In this document: positions 23,861 to 35,222 of the stretch, one piece after another | How positions within the stretch are numbered: position 1 is the stretch's first letter | How the letters are laid out: each line of letters opens with the position of its first letter | The notes under the pieces: model-generated | Databases searched by the model: none | The model's input: the letters and a program-made list of their open reading frames with translations, nothing else | Told to the model about the DNA's origin: nothing | Program-made: the position numbers and the translations under genes | Assembly: GCA_963691655.1 (NCBI GenBank) | Contig: OY829329.1 | Span: 16,320,708-16,384,707 of the forward strand | DNA length: 64,000 nt | Direction: 5' to 3' | Origin: Toxonevra muliebris | Lineage: Eukaryota > Arthropoda > Insecta > Diptera > Pallopteridae

Positions 23861-25190
23861 TAAGTACAACTGATCCAGCTTTTATTTTTATTTTGGAGTC
23901 TTCTCTTAGTTTTAGCTGGTCTTCACTTTTTTCAGCAGCCCTGGTAGTTATATTCTATTATATCAATCCTCGAACCACAAAGATACCAACTCTTCGAGAC
24001 AGAGGTTTCGATTTTTGTTCCTTCACAAAGTCTTTAAACTAGAGAGCAACTATCATTCTATCAGGAATTCGAAAAGTATTTTGATTCACAAACAATGATC
24101 GTAAAGGTAAGAATAATTATAGAGCTGAGGGGTGGGTTTTATTTATATCCATATTCCTTTGCCTCTTTGCATCTGCCAGTATTCACAATGTTTAAAAGCA
24201 ATTTCTGCAGTGGGTAAGGTCATATTTTTTTGAAAACCTGACGATAATCCCTTCTGTTTGTTATATAGACATCAAGCTTGAAACCTCCAGATTATTCAAC
24301 GAGCCGTACTTAAATTTCGGTAACGATTTTGAGGAATTCAGGTGGGATACTATAAGATCCAGTTATTTGGGCTTTTAAATTAGGGGTCGAAAATGGCCGT
24401 GGCTATTTTATTGATTTTTCAGATAATTCAGCCTGTATATGCCAATGGAACGAGTATACTCATCATCATACACAATTTTTCTTGCTAAAGGCTTTCGGAC
24501 TTACTATTTACACTGAAAAAAATCTTAATTACAAACAAATTTTTCACAGTGAAACATTGTATACTTAAGTACTGCATACATTTTTCTAACTTTCATCATT
24601 CTTTCTCTTCTTTTCCAGCTTTTGTGAAAAACATAATCCTCATTTAATGCGCCATCGTCTATTCAAAAAAAAAAAAAAATTATATATAAAAAGAAGAAGA
24701 AAGAGAAAAATAAGTTTTCTAAGTACGTGAGTATATCAGGATAAAGAGTAATTAGTGAATTTGTGCATGGCAAGCAGGCAGCAACGACAATACAACGCTA
24801 AAGAGATAATGCAAACGATTTGCCAACTCGTTGTGATGTTGACTCAGGTTTTTTTTTTTTTCTTACTATATCTATGTGCGATGGTTTGACTTGGAATTAA
24901 AAAGGCATTAAAGCACACAGCAAATACCTACTATAAAGCAACATAAATGGTCATAAAAAATGTGTGCTTGTAATAAAATTTTTGCAGAAATTTTATTATA
25001 CTACATAGAATATTTCCTGATGGCATGAAATTTGACCGTGACTGTTTGCTGTTAGTTACAGCTTACCTGGAATTTAAGTACATTAAAGTGATGCATACAT
25101 ATGTACTTTCTTGAGAAGAAACAAGAAAAACAAATCATTTCAGCTTTCACTTTCTAAGTATTTTCTTTGAGGTGTCATAAAATATAAAAA
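23861..25190. other. No recognisable feature
   Basis: AT-rich sequence with polyA/T tracts near 24667 and 24849. No supported gene. Confidence 0.4.
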
Positions 25191-25194
25191 AACC

Positions 25195-25280
25195 TTATAG
25201 AGAGATGACGCAATCAGTGTTGGTCTACTCTACTTGCAGCAAAGTGGGGAAAAAACATCGTCAGGGCCGATTGAGAAAAA
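25195..25280 (+). repeat. Dispersed repeat family 2 fragment
   Basis: The stretch around agagatgacgcaatcagtg and tggtctactctacttgcagc matches, in reverse complement, 30755-30850 (agagatgacgcaatcggcg, cggtctgctcaacatgttgc). The class is unknown. Confidence 0.6.
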
Positions 25281-25669
25281 ATTTATTAGCTCCGCCATAA
25301 ATTAAAAATTTCTATCGATATTTGCTGTTGTTCTATTGAAATGAGCAGTTAAAATTAAATGTTCAGTGAAACTATGCTTGGCCACCTACGGATTTACAAT
25401 GTTTGTTGGTTGGTTGTATCTTGTTACTACATAAATCTTAAGTTATTTACTGTGACTAACAATCATGTGAAATTTTAATTTTTATATAGCACTCACCATT
25501 TATGACTCAAGATTTAAAACGTCCTTCGAACTGCGTGTTTACATGAATGTTCGAACTCTCAGTATTTTGTATTTGGAAAATCAAACTTGGGCTGTGTTTG
25601 TATGTATTCTCAATAAAAGCTATATGTGTAGTTACAATTTGGCATTAGAAGGACGAAATATTAATTAAA

Positions 25670-26940
25670 AACTTCCACTTCGAATTTAAATCACTGAAAA
25701 ACTTTAAATAAAAACAAATGTGCAGACTGCGCTGCTAGAAAAATGCAAATTATTGCAAATGGCAGTGTCCGCGTTGCCAACTACCTCAGTGGAGACTTGG
25801 GCGCAAATTTGCAAAAACAAAGTAGTAAATGACGCACAAAGCAATTTTTTTTTAGAAATACTAGATTTTTGTGGCTCAATATATTTATACGTTAAATGAA
25901 CCTATCAAAAGGGCTTTAATTAATTATAATAATATCTGTCTTAATCAACTAGTGGAATTTTCTATGTCAAAGGATTGTTTCAAACGATTCCTGAATAATA
26001 TTAACTAGTTTTCATTTTAGTCTGTCTAGTCTAGTCTGTAAGGATTTTGTACATCCATAGACAAAATAAATAAGTAAATACAGAGCCCCTACACAAATTT
26101 ACTAAAAGTAAAATAAATTCACCGGCAGAATCTGTTGGGTTCGTGTGCACACAAAGGGACTTTCACAAATGTAACCATCAAAAATAGTACAAACCTAATA
26201 TGTACTCCTTGCATATCGGCTCTATGAAGCCTTCTGCACCCACACACAAAGCTATAACACGAAAAGTTAAATTTAAATAAAATAAATACAAAATAAAACA
26301 ATTAAATGAATGTTGATTCCGGAATGTCTCAATTTGGCAATTCCAGTCACCAATAGCAATATTGAATTAAAAACGCTTACGGACTACTACGACTTAGTGG
26401 ATCCACAGCACATTCTAAAATTATATTCAATACAACAAGGAAAACTACGACTTGGTGCTCCCCAAACACTCTAAAATTTAATCAAATAGAAATAAAAACA
26501 GGTATCTCGCACAAAATATCTGATAAAACTCCAAGAAATTGATCTTTAAAAGGGAAATCATCATACCCATATGTGTGGGCTCCCAACCCATCTAATTGTA
26601 TGAGAATGGGCGGCAATGCACCTATATTAGAGTCATACCGTTGAATTCTCGCAAGAAAATTAACCAAAACGCGTGAAACAAAGTTTTCCCGCTTTTATCC
26701 AAATTTACAATAAATGCAACTCAGCGCTCTCTTGCAAAAGTCTACATATCTCTATTCCCATTAGTATGGTTTAGTACTGTGGTACTGTACTATTGTGAAT
26801 GTGGATATTAGCAAATAAGAAGAAGAAGAGTGACAGGTTTAAAGTAAACAAAGATAGAAATTACTAAAATGTGTAGGAGCGCGACTGCACCTTTGGTTAA
26901 AATTAAAATTAAGTGCCACGGCGCGATTTTAAAATATTAT
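25670..26940 (-). repeat. Dispersed repeat family 1, copy 2 (about 1.27 kb)
   Basis: Reverse-complement counterpart of 1240-2670 over its whole length except for the ~290-bp insertion specific to copy 1. Landmarks on the plus strand: gcgttgccaact at 25771, ggctctatgaagccttctgc near 26218, the ttccagtcaccaatag block near 26341, ggatccacagcacattctaa near 26399, ctattgtgaatgtgga near 26790. Divergence is considerable, so the family is old. Confidence 0.75.
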
Positions 26941-28390
26941 CAATATTATTGAGAAAGCGGGTTTTCATAAGAGAGTGAGTTATCGACGACATGCCACTTA
27001 GCACGGCAAACTCCTCTCTGCATTTTATTAACTATAGAGGTGGTGAAAGATTCCAGAGCCCTAATAGCAGCTTAAAATATTGCTGAGTATTAGCTCCTGT
27101 GACAATATTTAGCTATGTCCGTATGTTTTTGCAGTCCAACACCCTATTTCTTTGAATCTAACTGCGGTAGTTGATGTAATTCTTCTGGTATTTAGTGTCA
27201 AAGGTAGTATGTACACTAGCACGCCCAAGAGATTACTTTTGAAACCAATTTTAAATACATTTTTGGCAAATTTTCGAAATTGCTGTATGAAAAATCGTGC
27301 AGAGGTTCAAAATCGATTAAGTTGAGATAACTTAGTTATATATATGTATGAAAAGCTCTGTGGGAAATTAATGAACTCATTCACTGTGGGGCCATTCACG
27401 CTCACGTTCCACAGGAAGCAATTAATAATATTTAAATAAAAATTTAATTCAATCAAATTCTTAGAAACTGTTTATTTTTAAGCAAATCAAATATAAATAA
27501 TCATGCTTATGTCTATGAATCTTAAAAAAAAAATGTTATAAATCAGTATTCGTCGATAGCTATTTAATAATATATTTTTTGGAATAGTTACCAAACCTTT
27601 TTTATTTTCATTGAGGTTGCCATAAAATGTGTGTGCGAGCAGAAATGTAATTTATGGTTATGATTTCTACAAAATTACAACTTCTAATTGTCATAAAAGT
27701 GTGTAGATCATAAATAATTTATTAAAAATTTATGTCTCTAGGTACTAATAAATAAGGCAAGAAAAAAATAAAAATTATTAATAGAAAATTATGTCACGTA
27801 CAATGAAAACACGCGCACATGCGCCCTGTATGGCATAGTTCCTTTTTTTTTTTTTTTTTTTTTGAGGAGCAGCTTTTTATCTTTCGAGCAGTGTAATAGC
27901 TGTCATTCAAATTATTAAGTAAATGTTCTAAATTTCTGCGAAATTTTTGTAATTAAAATACATAGGTAAAATAGATAGGTAGGTAGGTATTAATCCCAGT
28001 AAGGAATCGGTAGTTTAAAAGACAATTCATTGAATTGAAAAAATATACACTTCTATGCCAGGAAACATCGTACGTTCGATTTTGTTACTAATAACAAAAG
28101 GTGTCGGAGCCAAAAAAAAAGTTGCGCACAGTTGTCAGATCGAAAATCACAATAAGCACTGATTCTTCTGTTGGAAGAAGTATTTTTATATGGTGTACCA
28201 TAATAGTACTAGGCGGACGCAACTTTATTGAGACGAAAATTATTCACAAAACTAAGTAAAAATTTATTTAATATTTATACCATATTTATAAAGACTTCCA
28301 ATTGCCTAATACACACTCCAGATCAGAGAGATTGCACGCATTTCCCATTTGTTGCACAATTAACTAAAAAAAAATTATTTTTTTTCTTTA
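26941..28390. other. AT-rich DNA, no gene seen
   Basis: Contains a poly(T) run at 27843-27863 and a short (taggt)n-like stretch near 27975. No supported coding sequence. Confidence 0.4.
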
Positions 28391-28394
28391 AATA

Positions 28395-28570
28395 TTGCAA
28401 AATGATTACTTTTTTTATTTTCTTATGCGTCTTTCTTTCAAAGCAGTTGATTTCGAAAATCGAATTTGGGGTTTTTAGTTGGCAACGCCATACAGACTTA
28501 CGATTGGGTTACAGCATACCGTTTTTCCTTTTTGCGTAGCATAGCTCCGAATTCGTACGTAAGCAAAATC
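28395..28570 (+). repeat. Dispersed repeat family 3, copy 1
   Basis: The segment from cagttgatttcgaaaat through tttttagttggcaacgcc and atacagacttacgat to catagctccgaattcgtac matches 58020-58160 in reverse complement, with one identical stretch of about 33 bp. The shared core agttggcaacgc also occurs in family 1 and next to the Harbinger remnant at 40503. Confidence 0.75.
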
Positions 28571-29954
28571 GGAAATGCTAGCATAAGGGTGAAAATTTTG
28601 AAGGAATGATTTTAAGGTAATATAAAAAATAATATAAATTCTGCAACCAGCATTTCAAAATTGCTGCTCAAAGAATAAAGAAAACTACAAAACCCATGAA
28701 ATCAAATTGAACTCATTTTCTAAATCTAAAGAAGGGTTCATGAAAATACTTAAACTGGCAGTAAATGGAAATTTTCATTTTTCATTGTATTCTGTATAAG
28801 TTTTGAAAACCCAATTGACTATTTATCTTACTATCTTTTACTGATTAATAACAGAATAAAGGCCGGATTTAGAGATATTGCCGCTCTAAGTAGTTTCAGT
28901 TTTGGGATTCTTTTTTTTTTTGCAGGTGAGGGTGATGGAGAGGGTAACCATTAGAATTCCAAAAATTTAAAAAATTAACTTCTAAAAAACAAGCTATTGT
29001 TTCCTTACTGGGCTCTATATAATTCGATGCATTTCTAACTAAGGATGCAATTTGCTGTCACAACAACTAAACGTGTTCCTGCGTTTTAAGTTGTTGCCCA
29101 ACGATGTCGTGTGCATGCCTCATGCCTTTTTATCCAGAAAATGTGATCTTTCTAATGAAGCGTGTTTGGTTGTTGACACCATTTTTCTCTTTCCAAAAAC
29201 TCTGTTCGTCTCTGCATTGAAAACTCCAATGTTAGAATTAAATTTTTGGTCGTATTCATTGCCGTCTTTATGTTGTAGTTGGTAGCATTTTAGATATCAA
29301 CTCACCGATAAAAAAAAATGAAACTAACTACTACTTACTAAAAACGAGTACAAAGTTTTTTATACGTATGTATGTAAATATATATCTAGAATCTAGATAC
29401 ATCTACACGTACGTACAGACATATATCGTTATCGTTTTTATGTGTTATATGTTTTTATGAATTAATATTTTGTTTTGGGTTTTTTTATGACTTCGTGGAA
29501 AGTCATAAAATTTATTACTTCACAAATTTGTGTGTAATTATAATAAAAAGTCATAAAAAATATTAAACTTTTTTCGTGCTTTTTATACCCATTGTTTTTC
29601 TGTGTGTTGAAGGAATTTTAATATTTATTATTATGACACAATTTTTGTATTTTTATTTTTTTTTATTTTTAATATATTTGTAAAATTCATAATGATTTTG
29701 ATTTTATATGCGTAATTTATTCAGATCTCTTTAATACTCGTGTAGACGTGTAGCGCCAGATTTCCGGATAGAAATTTTCAAAATTTATATTTTATTACAC
29801 TCAGTTTATAATAAATTAAAAATTTATTACAGAAGAGTTATATATCCCCCTGTGTGTTCCAAAAAAAAAATTTGTTTAATTAATTTCTTATGTGCTGATA
29901 TTTTTACAACGCATCTGAAAGAGTATTTTACGTTCGCGTAATGTAAATCATCGC
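28571..29954. other. AT-rich DNA, no gene seen
   Basis: Frames such as 29052-29285 are short, without domain, signal peptide or promoter elements. Confidence 0.4.
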
Positions 29955-30120
29955 TTCTAATTGGTCAATTGATAATGCTTTTTGTCTCTTCTCTCTTTCT
30001 CTCAATGAAAATCAACATATGGTATATGATTGGTCAATTAAAAGCAGAGCGTATAATGTATTCACTGTCTTTTCTCTCTTTCGATTGAAATCAATGTTTA
30101 TGATTGGTTAATTGAAAGTT
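29955..30120 (+). repeat. Three imperfect ~70-bp tandem repeats, each with attggtcaatt
   Basis: attggtcaatt occurs at 29960 and 30029, and attggttaatt at 30103, spaced 69 and 74 bp. Each interval carries a ctctctttc-type pyrimidine block and (t)gaaa(a)tcaa. ATTGG is an inverted CCAAT box; a regulatory function is possible but unproven. Confidence 0.65.
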
Positions 30121-30754
30121 CCATAGATTTATTTTATTTTTGAGCATTTTCTTATATATTTGCTCTTTTGAAATGAATCTCTATTTTAAATATTCATAAA
30201 ACGATTTTTAGTATAACTAAAACACAGAACTCAAAAATAATAAATTGCAAAATTAAATCAAAGAGATGTTTTGTGATATTGTTTAATTTTGGAGAAAATT
30301 GCTTCATATTTGGCTTTTGTTTTATGAAGGTATGACCTTCGCGGTCAATATCAGCTCGTAACAGTTTCAAAAAAAAAAATTCCGTTGCTCATGATGTTTA
30401 CACACATCTTTACCCATAGGAAATCAAAAAAAAAATTGTATTCTAGGAATGAGTGCACGCTTGTAAAATCAAACTACGTGTCTACACATGTAGTTTGAAG
30501 GACATTTCTCTCTAGTACTTGTATTGTACCTATGTTATAATTGCTCTATAACAATTAAAATATAAAATTTCACATTATTTGTCTCTACATCAGTGTTGGT
30601 CATGGTAATTAAATTTCTAAAAATTTCCCAACAGGATATAAGGACATAACACAAATATGCCTAGTATGTATATATATATCCATAGGTGGTCAACCATATT
30701 TCTGTTGCACTGTAGATATAGCATCGGTAAGTTTCAATAAAATTGGCGTTGCAA
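30121..30754. other. AT-rich DNA, no gene seen
   Basis: Only short polyA/T runs and (TA)n near 30672. Confidence 0.4.
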
Positions 30755-30850
30755 AGTACTTGAGCCCAATTGACCCTGAGGATTTTTCCCACATTGCAAC
30801 ATGTTGAGCAGACCGACGCCGATTGCGTCATCTCTCCATGTTTTTTTTAT
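30755..30850 (-). repeat. Dispersed repeat family 2 fragment
   Basis: Reverse-complement match to 25195-25280 (tgagcagaccgacgccgattgcgtcatctct on the plus strand, read in two parts). Confidence 0.6.
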
Positions 30851-31059
30851 GTATAGAAAGTAAAAGTTGACAAAGGAATCATAAAATTATTTTTTTCCTG
30901 TTTATTCTCACTAAACCATTCTTTCCGGTAATATACCCAAAAATGTGAAAGTTTATAACCTTTAAACATTTTTTACCGCGTAATAAATCTGAAAATTCAG
31001 GGTCAGTTTATAGATTTCTAATTTTGGAAGAGCTGGATAATGGTTTCCGGTCTACTTTC

Positions 31060-33180
31060 TAATATGCTATTCATTTTCAGTCTTTTTTTAAATATTGGTC
31101 TTTATTTCGGACTGAACTTTTGTCTGAATATATGTTGGATTTTTGGGCTGCTTTGTTATAACTTCATCACTGATTTTCTTCTAAATTTCTTTTTAATCTG
31201 AATTTTATTATAAATTTAGACTCAATTTTGATCTGAATTTTTATCCAACTTTTCGTCTAATTTTGGTCTGACTTTGAACTAAAGTTTGCCTGCTTTTATT
31301 CTCAATTTTGATTTGAATTTAGTATATTTTTTTGGTCTCAGTTTTGTTCAATTTTTGAATTTTGAATTTTGGTCTTAATTTTGTACTAAATTTTTGGATT
31401 TTAAGTCTGAGTTTTGGTCAACATTTTTTGAAATTTCGGCCTTAGGTTTTTTCTAGTTTTGGTCTGTATTTAAGCCCGAATTTTGGTCTGAATTTTACAC
31501 TGAGTTTTAGTGTGAATTTGGCTTGAATTTTTATTTGAATTTTAGTTTAATTTTAAGTTTGAATTTTTGTTTGTATTTTATTGGATTTGTGATTTGGATT
31601 TCGGTTTTAATTTTGATCTGGATTTCGGATTGAATACTAGTCTAAATTTTGAATTGATTTTTGGTTTGAATTTTATTCGATTTGTGATTTCAATTTTGGT
31701 TTTAATTCCGATCTGCATTTTGGTTTGAATTTTGGTCTAAATTTTCAGTTGATTTTATTTTAATTGATTTATTTGAATTGGTCTGAATTTTGGTTCGAAT
31801 TTTGGTATAAATTTTTGGTTTAATTTTGATTTGAATTTTGGTTTTAACTTTGATCTGGATTTTTGGTTTGAATACTGGTCTAAATTTAGGATTGATTTTT
31901 GGTCTGAATTTTGTTTTGAATTTTATTTGATTTTGGTCTAAATTTTTAATAGAATTTTGGTTTGAATTTCTGTTCGAATTTTATTTGATTTGTGAATTAG
32001 ATAGATGTTGGTTGGAATTTTGGTCTAAATTTTCAGTTGATTTTTGCTCTGAATTTTGGTTTGAAGTTTATGTGAATTGGTCTGAATTTTGGTTCGAATT
32101 TTTGTATAAATTTTGGGTTTAATTTTGATTTGAATTTTGGTTTTAACTTTGATCTGGATTTTTGGTTTGAATACTGGTCTAAATTTAGGATTGATTTTTG
32201 GTCTGAATTTTGTTTTGAATTTTATTTAATTTTGGTCTAAATTTTGAATAGAATTTTGGTTTGAATTTCGGTTCGAATTTTATTTGATTTGTGATTTAGA
32301 TGTTGGTTGGAATTTTAGTCTACATTTTTATTTTAATTTTGATCTGGAAATTTAGACCAGTATTCAATCGGTTTAAATTTTGAATTTATTTTTGGTCTGA
32401 ATTTAGGTTTAAAGTTTATTTGACTTGTGATTTGATTTTTGTCGAAAATTTAATGGATTTCTGAAATTTTGAATGAATTTTCATCTGAATTTTGGTTTGA
32501 GTTTTGGTCTAAATTTTGAATTGATTTTTGGTCTAAATTTTGAATTGATTTTTGGTCTGAATTTTGGTTTGAATTTGATTTCATTTGTGATTTGAATTTT
32601 TGTCTGAATTCTGGTTTTAATTTTAATCTGAATTTTGGTTTGAATTTTGGTCTAAATTTTGAAATGATTTTTGGTTTAAATTTTGAATTGATTTTTGGTC
32701 TGAACTTTGGTTTAAATTTTGTTTTATTTGTGATTTGGATTTCGGTTTGAATTTTGGTCTAAGTTTTAGCTTGAATTTCAATAGGTTTTTGTCTGAATTT
32801 TGGTTTGCTTATTGGTCTGAGTTTTCGTCCAAATTTTAGTACGAATTTTGATTAGATTTTTCATTTAGTTTTGTTATGTTTTTGGTCTGGGCTATAAATT
32901 GAGTTTTAACCTGATTTCTAGTCTCATTTTATCCTGAGTTTGATCTGAGTTTTTGTTTAGACAGGTTTTGCCTGAATTTTGGTTTCAGTTTGAGTGTTGG
33001 TCTGAATTTTAGTATCAGTTTTTGTTTGAGTTTTTGTCAGATTTTTGGTCTGTATTTGGTCAAATTTTTCTTATGTTTTTGTTCGGGGTTTTTAGTAATT
33101 TTTGGCTGTTTTTGTTCTAAATTATGATCTGATTATTGGTTTGATTTTTGAGCATTTTTATTCTGAATTTTCTTTTAAAT
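31060..33180 (+). repeat. Degenerate 12-bp satellite array (GAATTTTGGTCT unit)
   Basis: About 2.1 kb of tandem 12-bp units close to gaattttggtct, with variants gaattttggttt and aaattttgaatt. Decay rises toward both edges. A 12-bp period could in principle encode a four-residue repeat, but stops are frequent in every frame, so no protein is supported. Contains a 299-bp higher-order duplication. Confidence 0.9.
31775..32325 (+). repeat. 299-bp higher-order tandem duplication inside the 12-bp array
   Basis: The segment starting gaattggtctgaattttggt at 31775 is repeated from 32074. Idiosyncratic variants (gatctggatttttggtttga, atactggtctaaatttagga) are shared at the same offset with only a few differences, while other units in the array differ widely. 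This is a later unequal exchange or slippage on top of the old array. Confidence 0.85.
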
Positions 33181-33388
33181 TTTTGTTTGTGTCCTGAACT
33201 GCGATTTGAAAAGTCGCGGTTGACGGTTTTTGGTCAAAAATCAAAAATTCATGCCTTGGATCCGTCAATGATTATATGTATTTTTGAAAACAACTCTGTT
33301 TCTTGCCAGTTCAACTGTTTTTCTATTATTTTCTACATATATTTTCAGGATCGCGATGCGACATATATTGATTTCATGGATCTTATAG

Positions 33389-33690
33389 TTTATGCCTATG
33401 TTCTCTGGTAGTCAAAACCCAAATCCAAAGGCTGCTCCCCATAGTAGGTTATACCCGTTGGACCTCATGCACAATGAGGGAATTCGGCAAAAGTACCAAA
33501 ATATCACCAAGTCGAGCAGGACAAGGTGAAAAGAATGGAACAGGCACGTGCCGAGGATGTGCGATCACTGACTGGCTATAATTGCTATGGTGAAGAACCA
33601 ACCACTGCAGGACGTCCTGGCCGACCACCTAAAAATGGCTTGATTCCTGGACATCCGGCTCTAATGAAAAAGGTTTTTTTTTTGTTTTTT
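33389..33690 (+). pseudogene. Frameshifted exon or retropseudogene with AT-hook-like motif
   Basis: I do not recognise the parent gene. Frame 1 (33389-33529) reads MPMFSGSQNPNPKAAP, then PLDLMHNEGIRQKYQN. Frame 2 from about 33505 reads HQVEQDKVKRMEQARAEDV, then RSLTGYNCYGEEP, TTAGRPGRPPKN and GLIPGHPALMKK. The frames join naturally near 33500 (net one-base loss or two-base gain), and composition is unlike the flanking AT-rich DNA. GRPGRPPK resembles AT-hooks in nuclear proteins. A stop directly precedes frame 1, and after the final KK the sequence runs into a T-rich stretch that could be an intron (ttttaattacag ends at 33727). Alternatives: a diverged real exon with an assembly error, or a decayed gene fragment. 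Confidence 0.5.
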
Positions 33691-33699
33691 TATGTTATG

Positions 33700-34397
33700 T
33701 TTTTTGTAAAAATTATTTTAATTACAGGATACTATCCTAAAATAAATAAGAAGAATAAGTTCATTAAAATGATCAGCCCAGCTTATGGATCCGTTTGCCG
33801 TGCGCTAAGGCACTAGAGAGGGTTATTGATATCTATTATTTCCAAGGAGGTTATTGATACAGGGACGAGGGATTTGGGGATTGAAATTTATTGCCCAATA
33901 CAATTTTAATATGAATGTGCATCACTGTTATTTTAATATTATAGAAATATTTACTGGGTATCCTTTGTCTCCCCTATTTGTTTTCCTTTGGATAAAGGGA
34001 ACAAAACTTAATCCCATAAAGACTCATCGAATGAATTCGCCATCTCGATTATACCGATTTTACTCGATTGCTCTCAAGTACCAGCAACAAACTCATCAAG
34101 ATAACACAAATTAAAGTCGGGAGAATGCCGAACGATTAGACTGAAATTGTATTGATATTGATCGATTGAATTACCAAGGCTTTGGAAAGTTCTCAGCGGT
34201 GCTTCCGAGTTACTTTTTAGCTGGCCGTTTGTAATCATTACTTCCAAAAAAAAAATCATATAGCAGTAATCTATGTATGTTTCCAATTATATTTTGAGAG
34301 ACGTAAGCCAAAACCAATCAAGGGAAATCATTGAGGATTTAATTTTGGCATAATATTTTTAAGTATTTACTCTGAATCTATTGGTATGAGAAACTTT
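33700..34397. other. Spacer before the intact LINE
   Basis: AT-rich; no supported gene. Ends at the 5' target-site duplication of the LINE (34398-34406). Confidence 0.4.
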
Positions 34398-34406
34398 ATA
34401 TAATTA
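34398..34406 (+). repeat. 5' target-site duplication of the LINE
   Basis: atataatta, repeated exactly at 38952-38960 directly after the LINE 3' tail. Confidence 0.75.
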
Positions 34407-34428
34407 GGGGGTTGCGAAAGCAGTTAGG

Positions 34429-35217
34429 ATGGCAGTGTTGCCAAGGGAATATCCCGAGGTAACATTGTCATCCGAGCAGCTTTCGGCCCTAGAAGACGCC
34501 ATCCTGGAAGAGGTGGCAAAGGGATGGGCACACAAGCTGAAGTTTGAGGGTATCCATTTCAGGCCGGGTTATCTACTCATCGACTGCAAAGATGTGCAGT
34601 CAGCCGAATGGCTGAAAGGAGTAGCCCCGAAGCTAACGGCCTGGAATGGACCCCCTCTCATTTCATGTGTAGGTGATGATGTTCCCAAGTCGCACGTGGT
34701 GACTATTTTCTTCCCCAGGAGCCTGGGCCAGACGTCAGAACGGATACTGGCCCTACTCAATGCCCAAAACGAGGGCCTCCGAACAAACCTCTGGAAGGCA
34801 TTGAAGGCTCGTGAGGAAGGAAATGGTCAGTTACTGACGATAAGTATGGATGAGCTATCGTTTGAAGCCATCCGTACTTCAGGGGGCGTCATCAACTACC
34901 GGTTTGGTGAGGTCACGGTGCACGGGGTGCACAAACGGGCCACGGAAGAGGACACCTCGAATCCCGAGCCAGAAGCAGTCAGCAATGACGAGCCGAAAGC
35001 AACGGAAAGAGTGCACTCAGCCGTGGTCGAGGTGGAGGTCGATACTCTACCAACATCAGCCGCGAGCGAAATGGAAGGCATAGTACTCCCATCTTCGACC
35101 GCGACTGAAGTTGAGGGAATCGACCTCTCCCTTCTCAATATGGACTGCCCCATAGATGAGGAGGAAGAAAGGATGTTGTTGAGTGGCAGTAGTAGGGGCA
35201 AAAGCCCCGCTAAGTAA
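34429..35217 (+). CDS. LINE ORF1 protein, N-terminally truncated (DUF4780-like)
   Basis: From the first Met in the surviving frame this gives 262 residues; the frame is open upstream to the insertion junction at 34408, so the true N-terminus is probably lost. Residues about 10-165 (SSEQLSALEDAILEE, GIHFRPGYLLIDCKD, SAEWLKGVAPKLTAW, PKSHVVTIFFPRS, NYRFGEVTVHG) resemble the DUF4780 domain found in ORF1 proteins of insect LINEs, thought to act in RNA binding or particle assembly. The C-terminal part (about 165-262) is acidic, Ser/Thr-rich and low-complexity, ending RGKSPAK. No CCHC zinc knuckle is visible. The stop is 5 bp before the ORF2 start, in a different frame, so ORF2 may be translated by reinitiation. 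Confidence 0.8.
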   Translation: MAVLPREYPEVTLSSEQLSALEDAILEEVAKGWAHKLKFEGIHFRPGYLLIDCKDVQSAEWLKGVAPKLTAWNGPPLISCVGDDVPKSHVVTIFFPRSLGQTSERILALLNAQNEGLRTNLWKALKAREEGNGQLLTISMDELSFEAIRTSGGVINYRFGEVTVHGVHKRATEEDTSNPEPEAVSNDEPKATERVHSAVVEVEVDTLPTSAASEMEGIVLPSSTATEVEGIDLSLLNMDCPIDEEEERMLLSGSSRGKSPAK

Positions 35218-35222
35218 GCTCT

